DNA of 64,000 nt. Origin: Hermatobates lingyangjiaoensis (taxonomy: Eukaryota; Arthropoda; Insecta; Hemiptera; Hermatobatidae). Below are positions 32,683 to 44,757 of the stretch, in pieces (position 1 is the first letter of the stretch; each line of letters begins with the position of its first letter). Under the pieces are notes generated by a model. It made no database searches, was not told the DNA's origin, and saw only the letters and a program-made list of their open reading frames with translations. Both the position numbers and the translations under genes were made by a program. The stretch is taken from assembly GCA_026182355.1 (NCBI GenBank), contig JAPFBL010000003.1:1646001-1710000 (forward strand). The letters are read 5' to 3'.

Positions 32683-32813
32683 CCACCTATGGATGGTACT
32701 TGTGGATGCCACCTATGGATGGCACCTGTGGATGCTACCTGTGGGTGGCACCTATGGATGTCACCTGTGCATGCTACCTTTGGATCACACCTTTGGATAT
32801 CACCCATGGATGT
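32683..32813. repeat. Degenerate minisatellite, unit about 12-13 bp
   Basis: Repeated ACCTATGGATGG and CACCTGTGGATG-type units, about ten in all, with regular alternation that makes two longer periods of about 25 bp. The array opens two plus-strand frames rich in W, M, D and C. These come from the repeat and are not called as genes. Confidence 0.85.
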
Positions 32814-33139
32814 CCACTCGATTCCTGTTTATCCAATAGTTAAATCACGAGGCCAGAGTCATAAATACTTCTACAATATATATGAATTGTAGTAGAAGTA
32901 AAACAAATAACTAGAATATATATCGGGATAGTGGCGAGTTTGATAGACAGATGTCTATTTCTAAATAGAAACTTTTGCAAATACCAGGAAAGTTTGTTAT
33001 GGACTAATTATCCACATTTGGTTGTCATGGTAACTGCAAAATTAAACATTAGTCCTATTATAATTCCTAAAAAAATAATTACATCATAAAACGAATTAAA
33101 TCTAATATATTCAATAACTTAATTATTCAGTAAACTGGC
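32814..33139. other. AT-rich DNA, nothing recognised
   Basis: Short spacer between the minisatellite and the next R1 copy. Confidence 0.4.
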
Positions 33140-33900
33140 TAAACTCAATATACATTCATAGCAACCTTATAACAGAGTACAGCAGGCAGGAAAAAGATAA
33201 CACTCCCTATGAAAAAATGTGTATACATGATTTTAACAAAGGGGAAGGAAAATGATTTTATTAAATACCAAGGAGCCATAAAATTCCCAGTATAATGATT
33301 CTATAAAAGACCAAAATTTGTAAAACATAATTTAGAATTGAAATCTTTCGTTTGAAGCTTAATAAATGTAATTAACGTACATCCTTAATTATAAATTGTC
33401 TTAAAACGACATGTTTTCTTGAATGTTTATGATGTTTTTCAGAAAAAATAGGAGTATTTTCCTGTTTTAAATTTAAAAATTTGGCTTAAATATTCAAATA
33501 TTCAAGGAGGTGAAGTAAACGATGTAAGAAATCCACTGGCTACTTGAACAAAAGTCATGTTCTCTTACAGGAGATTATTTCGAATCAAGAAATTTTTTAC
33601 TTTGCCTTTTCAAAAATGTTATTACTGCTGCAGTTATACTAATGAGATTATTTACATCAGTGGTGTGATATACAAAAATAAGATTATATAGATTGTTAAG
33701 TTGATCAATTACTACTATCTGACTACCTCAGGAATAAAAGACTAATATCTCCCATTTAGATGTGTACATTATAGTTAAATGAAACATTATATATTATATA
33801 CCCAAGAAGATTGATATTAAATTTACTTGTAGTAAAGTTGAGTGTAGGCCACTCCAGATTTTTAGTAGTATATTTTGGGCGTACTATAATTGTATTTTAA
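33140..33900 (-). repeat. Dispersed repeat R1, shorter copy
   Basis: Matches 30,890-31,640: GCAACCTTATAACAGAGTAC, TAGGAGCCATAAAATTCC-like, ATCCACTGGCTACTTGAACA, and TACTTGTAGTAAAGTTGAGT. It starts where the other copies are already half way along, so it is truncated. Confidence 0.6.
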
Positions 33901-35489
33901 TTATATTTGAATTTGTTGGATTTGACTATTACATAAAAATCAATACACTCCATGTTACATACAAGGTTAACTAACATTTACAGCTGTATGGATTAATATG
34001 GAGAAATAATAATTTTTAAAAAAAATTATTTTGAAAGAACTAACTTTGAAAAATATTGTTATAAATTTTTAAAATGTAAAAATTTCACCCTTCAGGACTA
34101 AGCTAATAATTGTTATACGGATTGACAGGACAGATTGTATGATACTCGTAAAATTATTGGAAGAAAGAATCAATCAGTTCAATTGCGAATTTAATTTGCA
34201 AATGCAAATTTCCACCTGTAGTTTATTTTATCAATCTTGGCAATCTCAAAACAGTATATTACAACTATACACAACAAAGTGTCTATATTATAATGAAGTT
34301 AATATTTACCTTTGAATAATTCTATCTGTTTTAATTAATAATAGTTAATGGTGTTTCCAAAAATGAACTTATCATTTAATGAATACCTTTAAACATAATT
34401 AAATTGAAAATAAGTTAGTATTAATTGGAATTATTTCGTAGTGAATTCCATTCAAAATAAAATCTAAATTTTGATTTAACTGTTTTATTTAATAACATTA
34501 TTTCATCTAGTTACCTCAATATTGAAATTAACAAAACATCTGGAGTGGCCTACACACTTTTGTATAATTAGCATTGAAATCTCGTTCATAATGAATTCAG
34601 TTTTGCTGTTATTTTACAATAAGTCTACTAAAATAATTAATGTATAATTTTAAAATTTTATTAGTTAAAGTAATATTGTTCCTTTATAATGAATTTCTAA
34701 AATACAGATAATGAAATTAATTATTTATTTGTTGTGGTTATTCAATATCATCAGTTGTAACTAATTTGAAATCATTGCTTTAGACAATTTGTCCCATCAT
34801 TATTCTTATTATACTGGTCGTCCTAGTTTCATGAGACTCGTGCGCACTCTTGACAAATTTAACCAATTTTCCTTTATTTTGTCGTTTTTAAATCAACATA
34901 CTCGTACATTTGAGTTTCTTAATGATCTTCATAATTATCCTCAGGAAAATGCCTCTAAATTTTATTACTTTTTATATATAAATGGTTCAAAAATCGTTAA
35001 ATTTTTTTAACGGTTATTATTTTTATATACAAAATTATTTATAAATTTTATACATAAAATGCATTAGTCATTGAGACCTTCCTTTCATTCTTCAGGTAGG
35101 AGTAAGGACTACTTTAATTGGATTTATAACCACATTTTTCTTCTTTACTTATCTTTCAACAATGTGCAATGCTGCATAAGCTCAAATTCAGTTCTAACAA
35201 GCATTCTTTTATCATATAATGACAATGTCATTTAAACATTATCGCGTAACATGACCTTAATTACGTCAAGACCGGGAAGCTTTTCCACAAATACTTTTCT
35301 TTACTGGTCGCTATTTCAGTGGCAGTATGATAGATCGTAAACTTCCACTATTTAATCTTGTTTATAATAATCCATACATAGTTTCTGGATTAATAAATCT
35401 ATACCTTAGTAAAGAATTCAATTGTTCTCATATTATGTCATTAAATCGTTTCAATTTTTTTCATTAAACTTCTATACATCAATTTAATT
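33901..35489. other. AT-rich DNA, nothing recognised
   Basis: The frame at 34,789-35,010 lacks motifs. The phrase ACATCTGGAGTGGCCTACAC near 34,540 also occurs in R1 termini and may be an R1 end scrap. Confidence 0.4.
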
Positions 35490-36195
35490 TTATTGACTTA
35501 GAAAAAATTCTAAGTCAATGTAAACTATTTAAATAAATATAAATAAACCCAAAAAGTATAGCAGAAGAGCCATTATTCCAGGATGAATATTCAATTTTTA
35601 TACCTCTTTGCAATAACTAAAATTTCACAATTTTTCTTATATATTCTTCATTTTTTTAACAATATTTTTGCAAAATTTCATTGTTCTAATAGGAGTCCAT
35701 CAGTGTCAAAAGAACATTCTCGGGATAAATAATGTGTACCATGGTAACTCTTTGGTTATACTGATTTTAAAAAAAAAACACTTCAACTCATTCACCAAAT
35801 ACTGCTGAATTTTTGGTTTTTGGACCAACAAACAGTAAGCTTCTGTCCTCCTGAGAAGCTTACCGATTGAATCATAAGTTAAAATGTTTATATTTTATTG
35901 AAAAATATATATGCAGTTGTTTACAAATTTGAGGAATTTTTCAGTTATTGCTTTTGCCTTTCCATGATAATGCCAAAATTTCAATACACTAATTAGGAGT
36001 TTACGAAACAAAAATGTGGTTTAAAATGTCATTTGGGCAAAAAAAAAATGGCTTTCCAATCATAGATAATTGCTCCCAAACAATAGAGCACATCTACATT
36101 ATGAAGCCCGTTTTTGTATAAAATGTTAATTTTATCCATCAAATATTGTAGACTGTAGCATCCCCTCAAAGTTTTAGTTAGATACACACCCACTC
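35490..36195 (+). repeat. Dispersed repeat R1, partial copy
   Basis: AAGTCAATGTAAACTATTTAAA, AAGTATAGCAG, and then the GATTGAATCATAAGTTAAAA segment through GTAGACTGTAGCATC follow the same order as 61,020-61,760. It ends at the (CA)n tract; the 61.7 kb copy also ends in a C/A-rich simple run (CACCCACCC), so the simple repeat may be part of the element. Confidence 0.6.
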
Positions 36196-36202
36196 ACATG
36201 CA

Positions 36203-36336
<134 letters not shown>

Positions 36337-38269
36337 TACTTAGAGTAAAGTAAAATAAACAATGTGGTAACAATAAAAAATATATCAAAAAATGCGAATA
36401 CATAAAATATACTATTACGATATTGAACTCATAGTTTGTTTTAACAAGTATATATTAATTAAAGGTTTAGTGGTTAGAATGCGGAAGTGTAATCAATTAC
36501 ATAGCTAGTGGAAGGCTGGAAGTTTACTAAGCATAAAACAGAGGCTTAGTGGGCCTCATGTAAATACTAAAACTTGATAAGACTGAAGATAAATGTCTAC
36601 TTAGTAAAGCGGATTACTACGAGGCCCGCAAGCTGAGAGCAGGACACAGCCTCATGCCAGTAACCTTCATTTTCCGCAAACAATTCAGTACTTCAACGAC
36701 TCAATACCTCAGCTTGACAACTTGCTTAGTGCATTTGTTGATACATTAAACCCTATAATCAATCAATGACATATTCTCATAATTGTAAGACTCATTTTGA
36801 TTTTGCCATGACACAACATACTTACTTCAAGATCATGTGTTGTCCAACAATTATCATTCTTCTCTAAGTAAGAAAAATTTTGATCAAATCTTGTTAATGG
36901 CATTTTTTAAGTACCACAGTTTTATATAATGAATTTAGATCTGTAAATTCAACAATATAACTTAATTTGTACCTATCGTCAAGTAAACATCTACAACACA
37001 AATTACAAATTAAAAGTTACAAAAACAAACTTTTTGATACCAATCAAAATGATATCCAATAACCTGAAAAAAAGGAAAATAAATGACATAATAATAATTA
37101 AAAAAGAACTTTTTTTATGTGGAGACATTGTACTATCGTTTTACCAAAGTATGAAAAAATAGCACACAATCAAGAATTGCACTCCTAATTAATTCATTCA
37201 TTAATAATTAATAATAATAATTCATTCATACCTAATTAATAATTCCATTCATTTTATTGTATCTATGATAACTTCACTAAATTAAATACTTTTCACTTCT
37301 CAACATTATGTGTAAGAAAGACATTTTTTCATCTGCTTGCCACTGAGAATGTAGAACTGCCAAAACTGAAACTTTGGAGTACCAAGTACTCGTGAAAATC
37401 TCTACTTAAAAAACATTTAAGACTTTCAAGGAAAACTCCTGTCAATTAGCAAATATCCAAAGCAGCATATACTGGAAATATCATAACTTGGAAGAAAGTA
37501 TAAAAAAATTGGTTTGACCTGTATTCAACATTATTTACATGAACATATTATCAGGAATAATTACTATGGATTCATTAATGATTTATTCCAATATGGTTGC
37601 TAAATTAAACCAACAAACATGAGATTGAGGTAATTGCGTTGAACAATTAGTGAAATCTTATCTGATTCTTCTGAAAACTCATGATTGTGATTCAGTAATG
37701 AAAAGGAGTATATAACACAGGCATAATTACAATCACATAATTTAGTTTATCAAATTTCCATTTATACAAACCAACTTTGAAGGCATAGTAGGGTAGATTT
37801 GTTAAATACTCATTCCACGATATTAATAATAAAGAAATTCAATGAAATAAATTAATGATCTAATGAATACTAAATGGACAAAGTACAATTTAAACTCTTA
37901 TTGGGGTAAATAGATAGAACAAAGTTTCCACACAATAGAAGTGCTTTTCTAATTCAAACTATGCGTCTCAACAATGTTTTCCCATCACCAGGTAAACATT
38001 TACAATACAAATTAAAAATTAAAAGTTATAACAATAAACCGGAATCATAACAATAAAATGAATAATAATAATAAAATTATTTTATGTGGAAACTTCGTAT
38101 TATTGTTTTACCCCAGTATGAGTAAATACTACAATTTCGGACTACATTTAATGAATAACTACCTTTTAACTAACTACAAACTACTATAATTCTAAATAAC
38201 TATAGTACTTATTTTATTGTATTTATGATTTTAGAAAATTTATGATTTATTATGCTACAAAATATGATT
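36337..38269. other. AT-rich interval with one direct repeat pair
   Basis: Apart from the direct repeat at 36,975-37,180 and 37,975-38,145 nothing was recognised. 36,460-36,660 is somewhat less AT-rich and starts AGGTTTAGTGGTTAGAATG, which faintly recalls a tRNA-derived SINE head but has no clear B box. Confidence 0.4.
36975..38145. repeat. Direct repeat pair, about 170-200 bp each
   Basis: Copy one at 36,975-37,180 and copy two at 37,975-38,145 share CAGGTAAACAT/CAAGTAAACAT, AAATTAAAAGTTA, TTATGTGGA-AC, and TTTTACC-AGTATGA in the same order, about 1 kb apart. No coding frame. Confidence 0.55.
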
Positions 38270-38510
38270 TATACATATTATAAAGTAAAGTGAATTTATT
38301 TTCTTTTGTTCGTTCAACCGTTCTGTGATTGTTTATATATTTATATCTGTGTAAATTTTGGTAGCAGGCCTTTCTTGGCACACATTATTGAAAATGATAC
38401 CAAACTTAGCTGATACCTCTTTCATAACGAGATTGTCAGTTTTTTCTAAATAACACTCTCATTATTTCGTTTACACAACAAAGTACATCTCCTGTAGTCG
38501 ACATGTTTCT
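38270..38510 (-). mobile_element. PT-K Penelope terminal repeat
   Basis: The minus strand shows GAAACATGTCGACTACAGG near 38,480-38,510, the downstream half of the hammerhead-like core (GAAAC-AT-GTC), followed by a frame TDNLVMKEVSAKFG and IIFNNVCQE. A single-base shift then gives GLLPKFTQI. This matches the PT-K arm at 45.9 kb (FLETCLQEGLLPTFTNV). The tail fades into TATAAATATATAAAC. Confidence 0.6.
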
Positions 38511-38700
38511 ATATATATAATAGTTTTGTAGAAAACGATAGAAGGGCCAAGAAACGTTTCACAGCAAACGATAGATACAAAGTAAAGGGACGAACACGCT
38601 CACAGTAAACTATAGATACAGAGTAAAGGGATGAATACTGTAAGTGTGTTGTCCCTTTACTCTGTATCCATAGTTTACTGTGAAACGTATATATATAACA
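38511..38700. repeat. Triple repeat with internal hairpin
   Basis: CAGCAAACGATAGATACAAAG at 38,562 and CAGTAAACTATAGATACAGAG at 38,602 are direct copies. TCTGTATCCATAGTTTACTG near 38,658 is the inverted copy. The segment ends GTGAAACG on TATATATA. It probably represents another head-to-head tail pair of a family not otherwise seen here. Confidence 0.6.
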
Positions 38701-38820
38701 TTTTCACAATAAACACGAGAAATAATAATCAATCTTCAAACAACAATAAGAAATGAGAAAAAAATCTAAGATCTTTCAACTGTAACAAACTGTCTTCTTC
38801 ATAGTCAAATCTTAACCCAA
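38701..38820 (-). mobile_element. PT-A tail, single diverged arm
   Basis: A minus-oriented PT-A tail: TTTTCACAATAAACACG, CAATAAGAAATGAGAAAA, AAGATCTTTCAACTG and AACTGTCTTCTTCATAG. More mutated than other copies. A TA tract lies on each side (short on the left, long at 38,836-38,873). Confidence 0.75.
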
Positions 38821-38831
38821 CTTACATATAC

Positions 38832-38835
<4 letters not shown>

Positions 38836-38873
<38 letters not shown>
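38836..38873. repeat. (TA)n microsatellite
   Basis: Flanks the inner side of the single PT-A arm. Confidence 0.9.
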
Positions 38874-38876
<3 letters not shown>

Positions 38877-41800
38877 TATATTTATATGGATTAACACAAA
38901 AGAGAGAAGAGGAAGTGTGTGAATACGAGAAAGAATTAGTGGTTGTGTGAAAAGGAAAGGAAATGGAGTTGAAGAGGGAAAATGAATATAGAGGTAAAAT
39001 AGAAAATCATTATTAACAACTGTAATATTATTGATAAACTGCACAATGAAAAAGGAGAATAACTTCATTTTCTTTGTATTCTTTGAGGTGATTTTGTACA
39101 TATAGACTACAGAATGATCATGAAATATTCAAACCCGACTGCTATAAAGCGAAGTAACAAAATGTTTCTCGTAAAATCTAAATATCCAACCCTTTCTCCA
39201 AGCGATACCACTCGGTTGGATTAATGATGAACACATTCTGGCATAATCGTAAACGTAAACTACCCCACTCTCCAACACGGAGCTCTATATAAAATCTTTA
39301 GTGTTTGTTGCTTAGCTAAAGTGACCGTGGAAATCTTGAAAAAAGCCTTTTTTGATTCATCAAGATGTACTTCAACAGAAATACAATATATTGAGTTATT
39401 AATGACGCATAAAAGTCTGATACAGTGGTTGTTACAATTACTAAATAGATTTTTAAAAAGAATAAATCATATTTAACTTAACAAACATTGTCATGTTTGT
39501 GCAATTAATCTCAGCCAATCTCCAGATATATAAAACAATCAAAATAACTACATCAAGTTTTGATATAATTACGACACTTTACAAATGAAAAAGTAAAAGG
39601 GGCACTTATTCTAACGTTATAATGAATAGAAGTTTCCTAATTTGAAATAAAATAGGGAATGAAAATTCTAGTTGGCATTATTGCTGAACCGTTGAAAATG
39701 AAGTGGAGAATATGTTTACAATAAGAAAATAGAGTACACAAATAGCGTTAATGCTGAATCCAGTTTTGTTTATAAAAGGTTACTCCAGGAAGAATATGAG
39801 GAAAACCACAATCAACTTTCTTATAAGTGAACATAACATCAAACTTGTTGACATTATATATATATTTTTAAATATGGTTTAAATAATCATGGTTATGGTT
39901 AAATATCGTTTATCAAAACTCATATAAAATCAATTTAATCACTTTTTGTTTTAATTAGGTTCTACTCATTATCTGTTATAAAAATATTGGAAATTTGTAG
40001 AACAATCTGACAGAATAGCATTGAACTGAGGACCTAAGTCTCATCGTACTCGTGCACATTGCACGAGTCCATATCTGTCCAAGTTTACTTCCCTTTGACG
40101 TTTCTAAACACAGATAAAAATCATGATTTCTTTAACAGATGTTATTGCTAACCCCGCATAAATATTAACTTCCTTTGATGTTAGGTTTGATTTTTCAAAA
40201 ATTTGTAATCTCATAGAGGTGATGTCCTCGTATTCACATAGAATGTGCCCAGAGCTATACAACTCTTCTAGACAGAGTCAACAGTCTCACTGTGCTGTTG
40301 GTTTCAGCTTGAATAATCAATATTAAAGAAGAAAACTTCCAGTCAGTCTAACATTAAATTTTAAATCCTTCTTTTCAGACTTCTTTAATTTCATTACTAA
40401 TTTCAGTTTAGTTCAATCACCTTAGACTGAATTAGACATGGTTGCTTTAACCAACTTTTAAACGTTTTCTTCTTCAACCATACATTATATTCTTGAAGAA
40501 ACTTGAAATGAGGAGGTGGATGCATAAAGCTTGTGGGCCGCAACTTAGAAGGTGTGCCTGGCTCACTTATTTGCCAGCAGCTCCAGGGCATTATTCTTCT
40601 GTATTCCCATGAGTCCCAGATACCTAAATAAATTTTCTAAAACTTTATTGCAAGCATTCGATTTTCAAATTGGGTTATTCTCCCCCACAACTTTAGAAAT
40701 GTTGTAGTTTTTTTGGTTTTCAATACCTAATGTACTTTTGTCATTAAGTTTTAAAGTGTCACCATACGGGGCAGAAACTCCTTTCTCGAAATCAGGAGGC
40801 TTCAATCTCACCAAATCTTCTTTTGTATCTGAATACAGAATAAAGCAAACTTTTATTCCTTGCTTCTATTAAATGCTTGAACAGTTTGTTTCTATATCAG
40901 TATTTTAAATCCGAACACTTTAAAGCATTCTCAATAAACTACAAATGGCATCTTTTCTTAAAAAAATATCTAAATGAAGGAAGTTTAACAAGGTTACCAT
41001 ACTGGATTTAGAGCTGGTAGTTAATACTTCCGTTATCCTTAGATACACTCTCTTTTGTACTTTATTACAGCTACTTTGGATACATTTTCATTTTCCTTCA
41101 AATATGACGCTACAGATGTATATAATACAATCGGTTTATCATACTAGTGTCGAGATTATGTGTAGATTAGAGTTAAGACATAAAGTTCTACCACAGAACC
41201 ACTTGCAGAACACTGGTTGTAGTAACTTTACACTATGTTTTGGTTTCATAGATTTTCCATTTTACTCATTCAATTTAAAAAAAAACTCCAAAATATTGCC
41301 AAATTTTTGAGGGTTTTGGTTTAGTATGTTTAATAAAGTGACCTTTGACACATCTTTCTCATTAAAAAGGGTGTAATTGATACTTAAAATGAATTTATTC
41401 ACTTTTCTCCTTTATCCATTATGGAACAATTCAGAGTATACACTATTTAATCCCAAAGACAGTATAATCAAGCTTTCGTTGTTTTATAATGCACGATAAT
41501 CTCTACATGCTTGATATATCGTTACACATCGTATCCTCAGTTATTTACCTATGTAGTAGGTCATCCACAAATAATGACCACCGTAACGGTAATAACAGAC
41601 CTTTTTGGCAACAGCCGTAAGTGATTACGATTTAAACTATTCTAAATTAGTATTCAACCTACACTAATTAGTTTTGTGTTGGTATTTTTTAATTTATTTA
41701 ATAATTGCAGAGGTAAAACATCAATGTACTAGTGCTAATTCAAGAGATTAGGACGTGTCGTGAAAAACTTCCTTCTATGTCCAAGAAGCAGCCCAGAGCG

Positions 41801-42330
41801 ATTTGATAAAGTTTGAATGATATTTCTATTTTGTTAACCCAATTTTTAGTGCTAATTTTGTTGGTTTGCCTTTGTGAAAAATCAAACCATAAATTTCTTT
41901 ATTTATAACTGGCGTTAGTTTCGTAATAATTACAACACTACAGATAATATTTAGAGAAAAAAAAAACGTCTAAAATCACTTATTGTCCAGAAAAGGGAGT
42001 TTTATAATCACACACCGATACACAATTACTCACACATACACACATAAACCACACAGAACTCAAGCACGAGCACTACACACACACAAAAACACACATACAT
42101 TGAAATACTCAGGGTCAGAATATTTCAGGAATGCACTTAGTGAATCTCATCATAACGTGTAAATCCACCATAATCTCAAAACAAATTCTATTCATGATTA
42201 TTATACTTTACTTATTGTGAAGTAAGAATAAGATAGACGAATGCAATAAGTGAAGCACATAAAAGTTGATTTTACGTTTATATTTCCCATTCTAATATAA
42301 TCTGAAAACCATTTAGGTCAGTCCAAACTA
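38874..42330. other. AT-rich interval, nothing recognised
   Basis: A frame on the minus strand at 40,403-40,591 has some apparent composition bias (P, W, K) but no motif I can name, and it is not called. A short CA-rich patch lies at 42,008-42,100. Confidence 0.4.
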
Positions 42331-42428
42331 ACAATCTGACAGTCTTTCTCACACAATCTGACAGTCTTTCTCACACAATCTGACAGTCTTTCTCACACCA
42401 TCTGATAGTCTTTCTCACACAATCTGAC
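42331..42428. repeat. Tandem repeat, 22-bp unit, about 4.4 copies
   Basis: Unit ACAATCTGACAGTCTTTCTCAC, near-perfect, with one variant unit (CCATCTGATAG). No spacers separate the units, so it is not a CRISPR-like array. Confidence 0.95.
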
Positions 42429-43450
42429 ATGTAACATCATTTATATTTTGGGCTAATAGCCACAGATATCAAAATATCACCTTGAAGATATCAGGCAGTG
42501 ATTTAGAAGATGTTCGAAAAACAATATTTATATGTTAACTCTTAAAATTATTTGTTATGATCATTATTTTTCGTTAACAGTTAAACTGAATTATTCATAT
42601 CATATTAAAGTTACACAACAGTGTTGAGATATTAACACTTAGAAAACAGTCAAAATATAATGGTCAACATCCGAACCTAGCATTAAACATGAAATGGTCT
42701 CTATAAAGGATCTCAGGTAGAGGCTTTGAAATAAGTGACATTCTAGGAAGGAGATCCCAGGAGTTCGTCTAGTAGTGTTCAGAACTCCCTCTTGATCATG
42801 TGGTTCAAGTGATGCTGCTAATTTAATGCCCTACTTAATTAGGGATCTAATCAAGGAAGGGCGTGCTAATGCCTTGGCGACGGTCCAATTATAAAAAGAA
42901 AGCGGGCGTTACTTTTGCCCTTCTAGGGCCCTTCGCTCTTATCTACTACCAATAAACCAGACCTTTATTTAGGTCGTTACTTTGATAATAAAGAAAGAAG
43001 TTCAGAAGCAAATGTCATTAAATCTATTACAACAAATCATTTATATTGCATTTATCAATAACCTTAGTTTTTCTCATAAAATATTAATTATACACAAATT
43101 AAAATCGGTTTAAAAAATATCTATTACAAGTTGTTATAATAGACGATAGTTAGGAAAATTCTTATACTCGTATTTTATAATATTACATTTTTCGAATTAC
43201 ACTTGAACTACTGAATTACATATTAACCCAGATGTGATATGTTTAGCAAAAATGTTCCATTAGATTCTCTGCCATAAATAAACAAGCTCTATTAGGTGTA
43301 ACATAAACTACTTTTAATTTAAACCAAAATGAATTATTATTTTCCAAATGTAAGTGATGAAATTGACCATATTCAATTTTCATAAGTATGAAGGTTAAGA
43401 AAAATAATTAGTCGTAGCAGTCGCTCTCTGAACACATAAGTGATAGGCTT
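42429..43450. other. Less AT-rich patch inside AT-rich DNA
   Basis: Apart from the LTR-like stretch at 42,775-43,010 nothing was recognised. Confidence 0.4.
42775..43010 (+). other. Possible solo-LTR-like promoter and poly(A) signal pair
   Basis: TGTTCAGAACTCC opens the segment; AATTATAAAAAGAAAG near 42,890 looks like a TATA box, and CTACCAATAAACCAG near 42,950 gives an AATAAA signal about 60 bp later. The octamer GTTCAGAA occurs near both ends (about 42,777 and 43,002). There is no second copy in the window and the ends are not convincing TG...CA, so this stays a guess. Confidence 0.25.
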
Positions 43451-43858
43451 CAAAATATGTTTTTGTTCCTTTTGGTTTTTCCAGTTAGGATTTTTAATTT
43501 CACAACTTTTCTACCGAGTCTCTCAATTCCTCTAATACATTATCTCCATGTTTGTGGTACAAGATAGATTAGTTGAGCAAAAATTGTTATTTACATAGCC
43601 CGACATGTTTCGGTCCTCACTGACCATTATCAAGGATTATAATTGTTGTACAAAATCATAACTGAACTATACATAACTAAACAATAAGTACACAACATTC
43701 ATAATTAAATAAGCACTCAATATTACATTTTAACGCTCTAAATTTGTGGAAATGGTAGCTTTACCAGGTGAGGTTATGCAGACAAATGTTACCGAGTGTA
43801 AAGTGGGGCAGGCGATCTCTTCACACATTCTTGCCTGGTTTTTTCATCTTTCATTAAT
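43451..43858 (-). mobile_element. PT-D Penelope 3' region
   Basis: Inverted copy of 1,430-1,800. Shared landmarks on the minus strand are TGTGAAGAGATCGCCTGCCC, CTTTACACTCGGTAAC and the core at 43,602-43,634: CTTGATAAT, GGTC-AGTGAG-GACC, GAAAC, AT, GTC. The core is better preserved than at 1.65 kb. The tail frame (Q-L-I-Y-L-V-P-Q-like) is also present. The left end does not reach a TA tract; the upstream end abuts TA at 43,859. Confidence 0.75.
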
Positions 43859-43875
43859 AAATATATATATATATA
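43859..43875. repeat. (TA)n microsatellite
   Basis: Between the PT-D fragment and the PT-A fold-back. Confidence 0.9.
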
Positions 43876-44067
43876 ATTTCACAATAACATGTGAACAAAC
43901 AATCAATGATTAAACCACAATATGAAATAGAAAAAAAAAACTAAGACCTTTCTGCCGTAACAAGCGGTCTTCGTCAGTTGGGTTTTTGCCACTAATGAAG
44001 ACCGCTTGTTACGGATGAAAGATCTTAGTCCTTTTTTTTTATTTCATGTTGTGGTTAGATCATTGAG
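43876..44067. mobile_element. PT-A fold-back
   Basis: Minus arm and plus arm meet near 43,985 at TCAGTTGGGTTTTTGCCACTAATGAAGACCG. The left arm stops at its core (GGTCTTCGTCAG) and the right arm resumes further upstream, an unequal join. TA lies on both sides. Confidence 0.8.
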
Positions 44068-44086
44068 ATATATATATATATATATA
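44068..44086. repeat. (TA)n microsatellite
   Basis: Shared by two adjacent PT-A fold-backs. Confidence 0.95.
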
Positions 44087-44282
44087 AAAAGATTTCACAT
44101 AAACACATGAAACAACAATCAATGATCAAACCACAATAATAAATGGGAAAATAAGACTATGATCTTTAAACCGTAACAAGCGGTCTTCGTCAGTTGGGTT
44201 TTTGACACTAATAAAGACCGCTTGTTACGGTTGAAAGATCTTAGTCTTGTTTTCCCATTTCTTATTGTGGTTTCATCATTGA
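44087..44282. mobile_element. PT-A fold-back
   Basis: Nearly the same join as its neighbour at 43,876-44,067 (CGTCAGTTGGGTTTTTGACACTAATAAAGACCG). The two are therefore either a local duplication or descendants of one joined molecule. A short TA tract follows at 44,283. Confidence 0.8.
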
Positions 44283-44293
44283 TATATATATAA

Positions 44294-44643
44294 CCAATTA
44301 ATGAAGCGATTCCACGAACTAAAAAAACTAAATTGGCAAAAAGGCACATACAGAAATGAAACAGAAACTCACAACTATATTTCAATAGCCTCGTCATCAG
44401 GATGTAGGAACAAGTCGCTCCGCAGGCAGACCACAACTGGCCAGTGGTCTTGAAGAAACACTCAAACAGTATACCCAACTTACGGAGGGAGAGGAAGCAA
44501 GGATAGATAAAGGAATAAAAGCAAAATAAATTACAACGAATGAAGACAAAAACTATTAGGATGACTAAAAGACTCAAACAAAAATATAAATAAGTTAGTA
44601 AACAAACTATAAATTAAGAGACTAAAATAAATAAAAGGAATTA
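44294..44643 (-). mobile_element. PT-G Penelope 3' untranslated region and tail
   Basis: Follows the C-terminal coding end at 44,644. The core at 44,379-44,400 reads CTGATGAC, GAGGCTATT, GAAATATAG: the two invariant boxes are intact while stem II has lost complementarity. The tail ends on the TA tract at 44,283-44,293. Confidence 0.65.
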
Positions 44644-44757
44644 TCAACGATTGAGGTTAAGCCCAGGAGCAGATCTACCCACCAGAAGACTAATAAGAGC
44701 TTCTTCTGAAGCTTTCAGAGTGACTTTTGAGGTGCCCCTATCTCCTCGAAAACTTAT
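44644..44757 (-). pseudogene. Penelope-like polyprotein, extreme C-terminus
   Basis: The minus strand reads GTSKVTLKASEEALISLLVG then RSAPGLNLNR and a TGA (44,644-44,646). The ending P-G-L-N-L-N-R-stop equals that at the centre of the PT-B inverted repeat (MWARSKPGLNLNR) and is close to SRLNLKH at 23,755. This shared terminus is the main evidence that families PT-B, PT-G and PT-H are Penelope-like 3' ends. Only about 35 residues are readable; upstream sequence is lost or diverged. Confidence 0.65.

Noticed and set aside
40403..40591. Minus-strand frame with P, W and K enrichment
   Set aside because: No motif could be named and no flanking splice or promoter signal was convincing.
42331..42428. 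Regular 22-bp repeat considered as a CRISPR-like array
   Set aside because: Units are contiguous with no spacers, and the DNA is eukaryotic.
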